This document shows positions 1-7,752 of a stretch of 64,000 nt of DNA, piece after piece. Source of the stretch: Azophilus sp965200465. GTDB lineage: Bacteria; Pseudomonadota; Gammaproteobacteria; Pseudomonadales; Azotimanducaceae. Location: positions 1,736,001 to 1,800,000 of the forward strand of contig OZ241358.1 in the NCBI GenBank assembly GCA_965200465.1, read 5' to 3'. The notes beneath the pieces were generated by a model, which saw only the letters and a program-made list of their open reading frames with translations, was not told the DNA's origin and ran no database searches. The position numbers were made by a program, and so were the translations under genes. Positions within the stretch are counted from its first letter, which is position 1, and each line of letters opens with the position of its first letter.

Positions 1-743
1 AAGTAATATCGTTTGTGGTCCTTGTCGAGATTCAGGCCAAGCCGGCCCGTAAGCTTGTTCAATGATCTGTTCAACAGCTCCATGTAGTTCCTGTCCAAGT
101 CTGGATCGTTCCACCAATCCTCTGCATGGTGTCTTTCGGCACTGTACGGATCGGCAAACCGGCTAAAGGGATTCTCCTCATCGTCGAGGTCACAGAAGGT
201 CAACAGTTTGCCGCTACGGACGATGAACGGTGCGACCAACCCAGGTGGTAGAGGGCTGCAAGCCAAGGACCTCTGAATTTCGGCCTCAGTGCTTGTGCAT
301 TCAGCAAGACACACAAATCCCGGAATGTGCTGAACAGGGAGAAGCGTACTATATACGCGCTCGCTGACCTTTTCGGCAGCAGCGGCGAGACCGGTGAACT
401 GGTCTTGCGACGATAGCTGGTTGCCAACCCAAGCCTCGTGGTCTGCCTTCCACTGGATCAGCTTGGCCACCGGAAATTTGGCCGGCTGTCGATCAACGGT
501 CGTGTGGTGCTCACTGCACAGCAGGATGAGGTTTGCTTGGCCATCGCGAGTGCCGCCTGGCGGATCCTGCTTGCCTCGTGGCCCGCTGGCGCTTTGCGCG
601 ACGATGTGCGCCACTTCGCCCACCAGCACGTCCTCGCCGGCGCTGCTGCCATCCTTGATGAGCTGCTTGCGGCAGGATGGGTACGAGCAGCGCCCTGCGG
701 CCTTGGCCCAGAGGATGGTCTTGTCTCGTGCTGTTACGGCCAC
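1..743 (-). CDS. HNH endonuclease, 3' end beyond window
   Basis: The reading frame is open from a GTG at 743 to the left edge, so about 247 N-terminal residues are visible and the C-terminus is missing. A zinc-finger-like start (CSYPSC) is followed by VGEVAHI and LCSEHHTTVDRQP, then KLIQWKADHE. This is the layout of HNH nucleases, where the AHI and SEHH segments form the beta-beta-alpha-metal site. A GAGGGG sequence 11 bases upstream supports GTG 743; another in-frame GTG lies at 773. The residues after about 120 match nothing I recognise and may bind DNA or a partner. It diverges from the antitoxin array and opens a defence-type island. Function as a stand-alone restriction or defence nuclease is inferred. 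Confidence 0.75.
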   Translation of the reverse strand, partial: MAVTARDKTILWAKAAGRCSYPSCRKQLIKDGSSAGEDVLVGEVAHIVAQSASGPRGKQDPPGGTRDGQANLILLCSEHHTTVDRQPAKFPVAKLIQWKADHEAWVGNQLSSQDQFTGLAAAAEKVSERVYSTLLPVQHIPGFVCLAECTSTEAEIQRSLACSPLPPGLVAPFIVRSGKLLTFCDLDDEENPFSRFADPYSAERHHAEDWWNDPDLDRNYMELLNRSLNKLTGRLGLNLDKDHKRYY

Positions 744-920
744 TGTGTCGCTCGCCCCTCGTGAGGCAGCCACGATTCGAGGCAGACCTTAACCCGCTGA
801 GCATCTACTGTCAATGCATCCACGACTTGCAGCACGGGCTTTGACATGAGCGCTCGCCGCCTAGGCGTTGAACTGGGGCAGCATGGCGTAAACTGGTGCC
901 TCGGACAGCAGGAGCCGCGT

Positions 921-1217
921 ATGAAACTCGCCATCAGTGCGGCCAAGCCGCGCCTGTCGGAACTGGTCGCCGCAGCCCAGCGTGGCGAGCGGGTGGTCAT
1001 CACCAAGTACGGGGAGCCTGCGGTGGAACTCGTGGCGTGTCTCCAGCGGAAGCGCGGGGGTACCATCAACTTCGAGAGGCTGGCGGCAACGAAGCGGCGC
1101 TTGGGGATCGTGGACGATCCGCCCGAGGTTGCGAAGGAAATGATCGAGGCGTTCCACGACCCCGCATTCAGCCGCAAGGTGCTCGGCTTGGAGGACGACT
1201 GGCCAGGCACCGACTAG
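921..1217 (+). CDS. Phd/YefM-family antitoxin, copy 1
   Basis: 98 residues. The N-terminal half (ISAAKPRLSELVAAAQ, then GERVVITKYGEPAVELV) is the Phd/YefM fold that dimerises and binds operator DNA. The tail would bind and neutralise a toxin. ATG 921 is chosen because the homology starts there and GGAG lies upstream; an in-frame ATG at 846 would add 25 unrelated residues. No toxin gene follows directly: the next gene is another antitoxin copy. It may neutralise the PIN toxin encoded after copy 4, act on a toxin elsewhere, or only repress transcription. Confidence 0.85.
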   Translation: MKLAISAAKPRLSELVAAAQRGERVVITKYGEPAVELVACLQRKRGGTINFERLAATKRRLGIVDDPPEVAKEMIEAFHDPAFSRKVLGLEDDWPGTD

Positions 1218-1271
1218 CCGCCAAGCTGCAGATGGGCGTAAACTGCGCCCCAAGACAACGGAGCAGTAGCC

Positions 1272-1565
1272 ATGCAACTCGCCATCAGCGAGGCCAAGCC
1301 ACGCCTCTCGGAACTGATCGCCGCCCAGCGCGGCGAGCGGGTGGTCATCACCAAGCGCGGGGAACCCGCGGTGGAACTGGTTGCCTGCCCCAAACGGAAG
1401 CGCCGCGGCGGCATCGACTTCGAGAGGCTCGCGGAGACGCGGCGGCGCTTGGGGATCGTGGACTATCCGCTCGAGGTCGGGGAAGAAATGATCGCGGCGT
1501 TCCACAACCCCGCGCTCAGCCGCAAGGTGCTCGGCCTAGATGACGACTGGCCAGGGACCGACTAG
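1272..1565 (+). CDS. Phd/YefM-family antitoxin, copy 2
   Basis: 97 residues, the same architecture as copy 1 but one alanine shorter in the run after SELIA. The motif GERVVITKRGEPAVELVAC is intact, and the C-terminal RKVLGLDDDWPG matches copies 1 and 3. A GGAGCAG ribosome site precedes ATG 1272. Like copies 1 and 3 it has no toxin partner of its own. The intact reading frame suggests recent duplication or continued selection. Confidence 0.85.
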   Translation: MQLAISEAKPRLSELIAAQRGERVVITKRGEPAVELVACPKRKRRGGIDFERLAETRRRLGIVDYPLEVGEEMIAAFHNPALSRKVLGLDDDWPGTD

Positions 1566-1618
1566 CCGCCAAGCGGCAGAGGGCATAAACTGCCGCCTAG
1601 CACAGCAGGAGCAGCAGC

Positions 1619-1915
1619 ATGGAACTCGCCATCAGCGCGGCCAAGCCGCGCCTCTCGGAACTGATCGCCGCAGCCCAGCGCGGCGAGCGGGTGGTCATCA
1701 CCAGGCGCGGTGAGCCGGCGGCGGAACTCGTCGCGTGCCCCAAACGGAAGCGCGGGGGCGGCATCGACTTCGAGAGGCTGGAGGGGACCTGCAAACGGCT
1801 TGGCATCGAGCAGGATCCGCCCGAAGTGGCCGAGAAGATGATCGCCGCGTTCCACGACCCTGCGCTCAGCCGCAAGGTGCTGGGCCTGGACGACGACTGG
1901 CCAGGCGCCGCCTAG
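1619..1915 (+). CDS. Phd/YefM-family antitoxin, copy 3
   Basis: 98 residues. The N-terminal DNA-binding half is close to the other copies (GERVVITRRGEPAAELVAC). The middle differs most (EGTCKRLGIEQDPPEVAEKM), in the part expected to contact a toxin, so its partner specificity may differ. The GGAGCAGCAG leader precedes ATG 1619. No toxin follows; the next start is copy 4, 55 bp downstream. Confidence 0.85.
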   Translation: MELAISAAKPRLSELIAAAQRGERVVITRRGEPAAELVACPKRKRGGGIDFERLEGTCKRLGIEQDPPEVAEKMIAAFHDPALSRKVLGLDDDWPGAA

Positions 1916-1970
1916 CCGCCAAGCGGTAGATAAGGTGTAAACTGCGCCTCAGAACAACAGGAGTAGAACC

Positions 1971-2255
1971 ATGCAACTTGCCGTCAGCGAGGCCAAGCCG
2001 CGCCTCTCGGAACTGATCGCCGCCGCCGAGCGCGGCGAGCGGGTGGTCATCACTCGGCGCGGGGAGCCCGCGGTGGAACTCGTCGCGTGCCCCAAACGGA
2101 AGCGCCGGGGCGGCATCAATTTCAAGCGGCTCGCGGAGACGCGGCGGCGCTTGGGAATCGTGGACGATCCGCCCGAGGTCGCGAGGGAAATGATCGCGGC
2201 TCTTGAGAACCCCGCGCTCAGCCGCAAGGTGCTCGGCTTGGAGGATGATGACTAG
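1971..2255 (+). CDS. Phd/YefM-family antitoxin, copy 4 (paired with toxin)
   Basis: 94 residues, the fourth copy and the only one directly joined to a toxin gene. The last codons overlap the toxin start: ATG codons at 2245 and 2248 lie inside the antitoxin frame, whose stop is 2253-2255, so the two are translationally coupled. This is normal for type II toxin-antitoxin pairs. The shorter tail ends at LGLEDDD and lacks the WPG ending of the other copies. It should bind the PIN toxin and, as a complex, repress the operon. Confidence 0.88.
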   Translation: MQLAVSEAKPRLSELIAAAERGERVVITRRGEPAVELVACPKRKRRGGINFKRLAETRRRLGIVDDPPEVAREMIAALENPALSRKVLGLEDDD

Positions 2256-2685
2256 CGGGTCGAAGCCGGGCTCCGGCCGCTCAGAACTGGGCGTCCTCCT
2301 CGACACGATCTACCTCTACAAGCTGATGGCGTTGAACAGGATGTTCTCGCCATCCGAGCGTCAGTATCTTGCAGAGCGCGAAGCCAGCGTTCACGTCAGC
2401 GCCGTGTCGATTTGGGAGCTGCGGATCAAGTACGGCTCGCGCCACCGCTCGGGAGTGCGCAAGAGCCCCTTTGATCCCGAGATCGTCTTCGCGACCCTCA
2501 AGCGCGAAGACGTCACGCTCCTGCCACTCGAACCGGTCCATGCCGTCCGAGCGTTGGATGCGCCTCTGCGCCACAAGGACCCCTTCGACGAAGTCCTGTT
2601 GGTGCAGGCGCAGGTGGAGCGCCTTCGATTCCTCACCACAGACAGGCTGCTCGTCGATCATCCCCTAGCCATCATCGTGCGCTAG
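2248..2685 (+). CDS. PIN-domain (VapC-like) toxin
   Basis: 145 residues from ATG 2248 (2245 is possible). PIN-domain features are LLDTIYLYKL with the first acidic metal ligand, SAVSIWELRIKYG with the conserved glutamate, HKDPFDEVLLVQA with later acidic ligands, and FLTTDRLLVDHP near the C-terminus. PIN toxins are Mg-dependent RNases that cut tRNA or rRNA. The usual LLDTHxLLW stretch is changed to LLDTIYLYK, but the acidic residues appear kept. It overlaps antitoxin copy 4 and ends 4 bp before hsdM, so toxin, antitoxins and methylase probably share a transcript. Confidence 0.85.
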   Translation: MTSGSKPGSGRSELGVLLDTIYLYKLMALNRMFSPSERQYLAEREASVHVSAVSIWELRIKYGSRHRSGVRKSPFDPEIVFATLKREDVTLLPLEPVHAVRALDAPLRHKDPFDEVLLVQAQVERLRFLTTDRLLVDHPLAIIVR

Positions 2686-2689
2686 CCGC

Positions 2690-4207
2690 ATGGACGCCTC
2701 GCAGATCGGCAAGCGCGCCTGGAGCTACGCCGGGGTGCTGCAGGACGCTGGCCTCTCCTGCTTCGAGTACGTCGAGCAGCTCACGCTGCTGCTGTTCCTG
2801 AAGATGGCGGATCAGCTCACCCGGCCGCCCTACGAGCGCGAGCCACTGGTGCCACCTGACCTCGGCTGGCAGCCGTTGCTGCGGCTGGACGGCACGGCGC
2901 TGGAAGCGCAGTACCGCAGGAGCCTGGAGGCGCTGGGCGGGGCGTCGGGGATGCTTGGCGTGATCTTCCGCGGCGCCCGCTGCGAGATACACAACCCCGC
3001 GCTGCTCAAGCAGCTCATCGTGAACCTGCTGGACGAAGTGGATTGGATGTCGCTGCCGGTGGACGTGAAGGGCACCATCTACGAAGAGCTGGTGGCGCGT
3101 TCGGCGCAGGAATCCTCCCGCGGCGCCGGGCAGTACTTCACGCCGCGGCCGGTGGTGCAGGCGATGTGCGAAGTGGTGCGGCTGACGCCGCGAGACCGCA
3201 TCTGCGACCCGGCCGCCGGCACCGGCGGTTTCCTCTGCAACGCCTATCAGCATGTGCTGGATCGTTTCGGCGGCGAACTGGACCGGGACGAGCTGCGAAC
3301 CCTGCGGATGGAGTTGGTGGAAGGCATGGAGCTGTCGCCCAAGGTCGGGCGGATGTGCGCGATGAACGCCTACCTGCACGGCATCGGCGGCGAGGGCGAG
3401 GACGAGGTGGTGATCCACAGCGGCCACGACAGCCTTGCCGCGCCCTGGAGCGACGAATACTCGGTGGTGCTCGCCAATCCGCCCTTCGGCAAGAAGCAGA
3501 GCCTCACCTTCGTCAACGAGGAGGGCGAAACGTCCAAAGAGGATCAAGTGATCGTCCGGGAGGATTTCTGGACCTCCACGAGCAACAAGCAACTCAACTT
3601 CGTGCAGCACATTCACACGTTGCTGAAGATCGACGGCCGCGCCGCCGTGGTGGTGCCGGACAACGTCCTCTTCGAGGGCGGCGCCGGCGAGAAGGTGCGC
3701 CGCAACCTGCTGCAGAAGTGCCGCGTCCACACTTTGCTGCGCTTGCCCACCGGCATCTGGTACTCGCCCGGCGTGAAGGCCAACGTGCTCTTTTTCGACA
3801 AGAAGGAAGGCAGCGCCAAGGCTTGGACGGACAAGCTGTGGATCTACGATCTGCGCACCAACAAGCACTTCACCCTGAAGCAGAAGCCCCTGCGCCGCGA
3901 GGATTTCGACGAGTTCATCGCCTGCTACAAGCCCGGCCGCCCCCATGCGCGAAGGCAGACGTGGAGCGAGGCCAACCCCACCGGCCGCTGGCGCAGCTAT
4001 GACTACAAGCGCTTGCTCGAGCGCGACAAGCTGAGCTTGGACATCTTCTGGATCAAAGACCAGAGCATCACCGACGCGGATTCGCTGCCCCCGCCGGATG
4101 TGCTTGCCGCCCAGATCGCGGGCGACCTTGAAGAGGCGCAGGAGCAGTTCCAAAGCATCGCCGCCCGCCTTGCGCGAAGCATTCCTGCAAACAAGCCGGT
4201 TAGATGA
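2690..4207 (+). CDS. hsdM: Type I restriction-modification methylase subunit HsdM
   Basis: 505 residues, normal length for HsdM, which makes N6-methyladenine using S-adenosylmethionine. An N-terminal helical HsdM_N domain (about 1-130) precedes the methylase core. SAM motif I is DPAAGTGGFLCNAY and the catalytic motif is NPPFGKK. ATG 2690 lies 4 bp after the toxin stop. No specificity subunit (HsdS) or restriction subunit (HsdR) is visible, so as seen it is an orphan. The 3' end is duplicated at 7382-7571, and the stop overlaps the convergent ATPase gene end, which suggests recombination at this spot. Confidence 0.9.
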   Translation: MDASQIGKRAWSYAGVLQDAGLSCFEYVEQLTLLLFLKMADQLTRPPYEREPLVPPDLGWQPLLRLDGTALEAQYRRSLEALGGASGMLGVIFRGARCEIHNPALLKQLIVNLLDEVDWMSLPVDVKGTIYEELVARSAQESSRGAGQYFTPRPVVQAMCEVVRLTPRDRICDPAAGTGGFLCNAYQHVLDRFGGELDRDELRTLRMELVEGMELSPKVGRMCAMNAYLHGIGGEGEDEVVIHSGHDSLAAPWSDEYSVVLANPPFGKKQSLTFVNEEGETSKEDQVIVREDFWTSTSNKQLNFVQHIHTLLKIDGRAAVVVPDNVLFEGGAGEKVRRNLLQKCRVHTLLRLPTGIWYSPGVKANVLFFDKKEGSAKAWTDKLWIYDLRTNKHFTLKQKPLRREDFDEFIACYKPGRPHARRQTWSEANPTGRWRSYDYKRLLERDKLSLDIFWIKDQSITDADSLPPPDVLAAQIAGDLEEAQEQFQSIAARLARSIPANKPVR

Positions 4208-4223
4208 GCCAATGGTTGAGCAG
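4034..4223. repeat. Direct repeat, left copy (hsdM 3' end)
   Basis: About 190 bp covering the last 57 codons of hsdM, its stop, and the end of the convergent ATPase gene. The same sequence recurs at 7382-7571 with roughly 14 mismatches by eye. Several of these are silent, so the two copies diverged as coding sequence rather than arising by a fresh duplication. The repeats flank the two ATPase genes. Confidence 0.9.
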
Positions 4224-6083
4224 GTAACCGCGTCTTTCGTTTCCCAATTCAATCTCCTTACGAACGTCCTTCGCCACCGCGCTAACCTCTTCCGTCACGC
4301 TGACGGCACCGCCCTGCCTCTGCCGAAGGGCTGCGACCAGCGGCGCCAAGGCGTCGGCCTTCTCTTGCTCTATCATCAAAATGTCGATGGTCTCCCGTTC
4401 CGACATTCCGTTCGCAACCAGCTGAATAACGCCCGCAATCATGCCCCTGAGCATATCGTGGTTGGCTGGGTCAAAGGCTCCATACAAGCCTCGAAATATG
4501 TTCCCAGCCAGATCGGCTCTTTGCCCGCGCAGCAAAGCAGTGGCCTGGATCCACAATGCTTGCCATACCAAGAATACGCCGCTCTTTTCTTTTAGATCGT
4601 CGTATTTTTCGCCGTTCAGTTGCTTCACCACTTGATCGAAAAGCGCCGCTGCAGACATCGGATCACCCAATTCGAGATAGGTTCCTTGCTTGTGTATCGT
4701 TGCCATTGCAGCAACGCGCCGCGCTTCGACGGAGCGGAGATGACGGACCTTTTCTTGTGCCTCGTCAAAGGCGTGCATTGCCTCCTCAGGCTGTGCATTC
4801 TTTAGCAAATAAACCCCCTGTCTAATAAATACTTGCGCGTTGGCAATGCACTCAACGGTTGATTCGACGGGCATTGCCAAGACATCAACCAATTCGGCAG
4901 TTGAATAGAATGCGATCATGAAGTTGACCAAATGATTGACGACGGCCGCGCCACCGCGTTCATGCCGCATTTTATAGTAAATGCTGTAAAGCGGCTGGAC
5001 AGCAATGTATCGCCGCGCTTTGCCCCTTCCATTCGCAGCGATTGCGCCACGGTCGGCTAGCCTACCAAGCAAGGATGAAACGGCTCTGATGTCCATGCGG
5101 GCTCGCGCAGCAATTTCATTGGCGGTTGCAGGTTGCCAAAGATCGATCACCGCCAAATAAACGCGCCGCTCAGTTTTGGCTAAACCTTCAAGATGAGCGC
5201 GGAAGTATTCGGTATGATCGTCGATTAGCGATACGAATTCCTCCAAAAGCTCGCGCATGGAGCGCTGGCGGGCACGTTGGGCAATGGTGACCATCAGCCG
5301 AGGGTCGCCCCCCGTTAGGATCTCCAAAGGTCGGATTGCCCGTTTACCCATTTTGTCGCCAGAGGCCATTTGCCATAGGAGACGGGATTCTTCGGTATCT
5401 AGCGGGTCGAGAGAAATGATTCGAAATAATTCAAAGAAGGGTTGCTCCGCATCGTCTAGGTCTCTGAAGCGAGTGGCGGCCGTGGCAAGCAGCATGATTT
5501 GCGGTTCCGTCTGCAACGCCTTGCGCAGCTTCCAGCCAAAACGGTCGTCCACGGCGTTGTTCATCGCCTGCAGATTTTCCACCATGAGCACAAGTTGCCG
5601 TTTCAGTCGATCAACCACTTCCAATACGGCGGCCTGGGCGCGTTCCTCCAAATCACTTCCGCGCCACTGCCGGATTAAGTCGCTGTGGATTTCTCGCAGT
5701 TCTTGCGCCAAGCCGGTGTTGCCGCCCTCGATTTCCCTAGCTAGGTGAAACAGCGTTTCCAGCCAAAAATCGGCCATGTTGAAAATTTCGTGGCTTTCCT
5801 CCATGAAACACACCGGCAGAAGCCGTTCTGACAGTTCGCTGCTCGTCCTTATTTCCGCTGCGACCCGGGCCAGCAGCATTGTTTTTCCCCTGCCGCGGGG
5901 CGCCACGACCAAAAGATGTTGGCAGGAGGGCGAGTCGATGTTGCCACGCAAAGTCTCCATTGCCATGCCGAGTTCTTTTTCTCTGACCACGAATTGTTCG
6001 ATTACCTCTTCGTCCGACTGGAAGGTGCCAGGGTTGAACTTGCGAATTGTCCGATCAGGCGAAGCGTGCATTGCGGTTTTCAT
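4200..6083 (-). CDS. P-loop ATPase with winged helix and helical-repeat C-terminus
   Basis: 627 residues. A Walker A loop APRGRGKT lies near residues 62-69, a Walker B-like strand QLVLMVEN near 170, and a sensor-like strand IMLLATAATRF. A winged-helix region follows (TANEIAARARMDIRAVSSLLGRLADRGAI, about 330-365). The C-terminal 250 residues are helical and TPR-like, a layout seen in STAND/ORC-like regulatory ATPases. Its ATG overlaps the TGA of the upstream ATPase gene (ATGA), so the two are co-translated. Base composition is lower in GC than the flanks, which suggests transfer. The specific function is unknown; a role in defence is only inferred from position. Confidence 0.65.
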   Translation of the reverse strand: MKTAMHASPDRTIRKFNPGTFQSDEEVIEQFVVREKELGMAMETLRGNIDSPSCQHLLVVAPRGRGKTMLLARVAAEIRTSSELSERLLPVCFMEESHEIFNMADFWLETLFHLAREIEGGNTGLAQELREIHSDLIRQWRGSDLEERAQAAVLEVVDRLKRQLVLMVENLQAMNNAVDDRFGWKLRKALQTEPQIMLLATAATRFRDLDDAEQPFFELFRIISLDPLDTEESRLLWQMASGDKMGKRAIRPLEILTGGDPRLMVTIAQRARQRSMRELLEEFVSLIDDHTEYFRAHLEGLAKTERRVYLAVIDLWQPATANEIAARARMDIRAVSSLLGRLADRGAIAANGRGKARRYIAVQPLYSIYYKMRHERGGAAVVNHLVNFMIAFYSTAELVDVLAMPVESTVECIANAQVFIRQGVYLLKNAQPEEAMHAFDEAQEKVRHLRSVEARRVAAMATIHKQGTYLELGDPMSAAALFDQVVKQLNGEKYDDLKEKSGVFLVWQALWIQATALLRGQRADLAGNIFRGLYGAFDPANHDMLRGMIAGVIQLVANGMSERETIDILMIEQEKADALAPLVAALRQRQGGAVSVTEEVSAVAKDVRKEIELGNERRGYLLNHWLI

Positions 6084-7309
6084 AGATTTTTATCCTGGAA
6101 TCGGCTTGCCAAAGGGATGTAGTGGTCGCGGAAGCGTACCGCCCACCAGTCCTGAAGCAGTCGGAACGTGAAGCGATGGTCGCCACGCCCGGCGGTTAGG
6201 TAGCCATCATGCTCCAGAACTTCCAGCGCCTCGCTGATGCAGTCGGGCGCATCAGAAATTATTGCGGCGTACCCCCGTGACAGGTTGCGCCTCGCATTTT
6301 CTGTGAATGCACCTTGGGTGGCCGCTTCGGCGAGGATTTCCATTGCAATCTGGAAAGTCTCGTCGTCCAAGCCCTGCTCAAGACGCTTCTCGTAATGCAG
6401 AAAATAGATTTGCCCCGATGGGCCGAGCAGTTCGGTTCGGTAAACCTCATCGACATCCGCCACTGTTACGCGGTTGCGGCCTTGCATCGTGGCGAAGTCC
6501 CGTAGTCGGGCGAAGAACGATTGCACAAGATGGGGAACGCCGATGCCGAGGGTGCGATAAACAGCATCCGCCACGCCATCGTCCACCCGCAGTCCGTTGT
6601 GCCGAGCAAGCTGCTCGAAGCAGTGGACGCTGGTTTCGCGGCTCCATGGGCCCAACCGAAAATCGTAAAGGTCATTGATGCGGTCTGGCATGCCCAACCT
6701 TCCCACTAAGGGCGCGAGGCCAATGCTGCCTGAAAGCAACAGCACGGGGGAACCTCTTGCCAAGCCTTGGCGGACGCTGCGCAGCCAGCTTAGGAATTCA
6801 TCGGCCCTTTTTGCGCCTTGGTCTTCGGTGAGCAGGTGTTTAAGGAAAATCGGCAATTCATCGATAACCAGGAGAACCGGCTTGTCGTGGACGGCGCACA
6901 CTTGGAAAAGCCGCTCGCCATGCCGCCGCCAAGTTCCCGCGCCCAATCCCGCACGAATCTTCAATCCGAATTCGTGGGCGTTGATCTCATCAATGTTCTC
7001 TTTGATGAAACGGCTCATCGCGCTGGCAATTCGTGACGAGATGGCGCGAACCGGATGCGTCGCCGCGGCGATGGCGGCGATTAGGTCTTCCGGGGAACTC
7101 GCACCCTCCACATCCGTGAACAGAAACACCCATCCTTGGGTTTCAAGGCGGCGGCCAAGCTCATGGGCAATGCTGGTTTTGCCCATGCGTCGTTGTCCAG
7201 TGAGCAGAATATGGTTGCCGGCGCGAACCTGCGTCTCCAAGATTTCCAGCTCGGCTTTGCGGTCAAAAAAATCGTCGCCGCTCACCCAGCGGCCGGTGGA
7301 GGACTTCAT
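6080..7309 (-). CDS. AAA-type ATPase (ATPase_2/ORC-like), first gene of the pair
   Basis: 409 residues. Walker A is GQRRMGKTS at about residues 39-47 and Walker B is PVLLVIDELP at about 144-153. Further on are a sensor strand PVLLLSGS and a C-terminal winged-helix stretch (EALEVLEHDGYL, then FRLLQDWWAVRFRDHY). This matches the ORC/CDC6-like ATPase_2 group, where the ATPase is often linked to DNA or to an effector. ATG 7309 follows a good sigma70-type promoter with a tandem palindromic operator. It overlaps the second ATPase gene by 4 bp. No nuclease, transposase or membrane effector is encoded in the cassette, so these two proteins would have to be both sensor and effector. Confidence 0.65.
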   Translation of the reverse strand: MKSSTGRWVSGDDFFDRKAELEILETQVRAGNHILLTGQRRMGKTSIAHELGRRLETQGWVFLFTDVEGASSPEDLIAAIAAATHPVRAISSRIASAMSRFIKENIDEINAHEFGLKIRAGLGAGTWRRHGERLFQVCAVHDKPVLLVIDELPIFLKHLLTEDQGAKRADEFLSWLRSVRQGLARGSPVLLLSGSIGLAPLVGRLGMPDRINDLYDFRLGPWSRETSVHCFEQLARHNGLRVDDGVADAVYRTLGIGVPHLVQSFFARLRDFATMQGRNRVTVADVDEVYRTELLGPSGQIYFLHYEKRLEQGLDDETFQIAMEILAEAATQGAFTENARRNLSRGYAAIISDAPDCISEALEVLEHDGYLTAGRGDHRFTFRLLQDWWAVRFRDHYIPLASRFQDKNL

Positions 7310-7339
7310 GGACAGGCTTCATGCCAGCAATTTTGCGGA

Positions 7340-7379
7340 ACCATAAATCTCAACAAAACTGTTGTCAACAAAATTGTTG
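7340..7379 (-). promoter_or_regulatory. Promoter with tandem palindromic operator for the ATPase pair
   Basis: On the minus strand TTGACA (7368-7363) and TATGGT (7345-7340) are 17 bp apart, close to the sigma70 consensus. Over the -35 and spacer lie two 14-bp near-palindromes, CAACAAAACTGTTG (7351-7364) and CAACAAAATTGTTG (7366-7379), 15 bp apart. Two dyads on top of a -35 imply repression by a dimeric regulator binding side by side. No regulator gene is adjacent, so an ATPase winged helix may be autoregulatory. Confidence 0.7.
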
Positions 7380-7381
7380 TC

Positions 7382-7571
7382 AGCCTGGACCTATTCTGGA
7401 TCAAAGACCAGAGCATCACCGACGCGGATTCCCTGCCCCCGCCGGATGTGCTTGCCGCCCAAATCGCGGGCGACCTTAAAGAGGCGCAGGAGCAGTTCCA
7501 AAGCATCGCCGCCCGCCTTGCGCGAAGCATTCCCGCAAACGAATTGGTTAGATGAGCCATTGGTTGGTCAG
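7382..7571. repeat. Direct repeat, right copy (remnant hsdM 3' end)
   Basis: This copy reads on the plus strand as a further hsdM C-terminus (FWIKDQSITDADSLPPPDVL and on, ending IPANELVR with a stop) without the rest of the gene. On the minus strand its last bases would encode a C-terminal NQWLI, mirroring NHWLI at the end of the 627-residue ATPase. It is thus the tail of an hsdM/convergent-gene junction, left behind after rearrangement. Confidence 0.85.
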
Positions 7572-7618
7572 GCAGGCGCGAATCGCCTCCCGTTGACAAC
7601 AATTCCGTTAACTCGCGC

Positions 7619-7649
7619 TTGACTTCCGGGGGGAGGGCGGGGGTAAGCT
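7619..7649 (+). promoter_or_regulatory. Candidate G-rich promoter region upstream of the P450 gene
   Basis: TTGACT (7619-7624) and TAAGCT (7644-7649) are separated by 19 bp that is mostly G (G6-A-G3-C-G5). The spacing is longer than optimal, so promoter activity is uncertain. The G runs are enough for an intramolecular G-quadruplex. The gap from 7572 to 7752 holds no gene that I can support. Confidence 0.25.
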
Positions 7650-7752
7650 CACGCCTTCAACTCCGCCTTTCCATCCGGGGATTGGAGCCCTGCAAACCGG
7701 CTGACGGCCCTCTAGGGAAGGCATGGGGAGGCAACAACGCAAGGAGGGACGA

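Larger units (their letters stand above)
880..2255 (+). repeat. Four tandem antitoxin units of about 350 bp
   Basis: Four near-copies of one unit follow each other, with gene starts at 921, 1272, 1619 and 1971 (spacings 351, 347 and 352). Each unit has a short leader with the shared core GTAAACT or ATAAACT followed by GC-rich bases and a GGAG-type ribosome site, then the antitoxin gene. The leader recurs in the three intergenic gaps (1218-1271, 1566-1618, 1916-1970) and, partly, at 885-920. It could be a repeated promoter or operator, or simply duplicated with the gene. Confidence 0.8.

Noticed and set aside
880..2255. Insertion-sequence-like or non-coding tandem repeat
   Set aside because: Each unit holds an intact antitoxin gene with its own ribosome site; no mobile-element genes are present.
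4034..7571. Insertion sequence or transposon flanked by its target repeats
   Set aside because: No transposase or integrase, and no terminal inverted repeats; the 190-bp repeats are diverged coding sequence, too long for target duplications.
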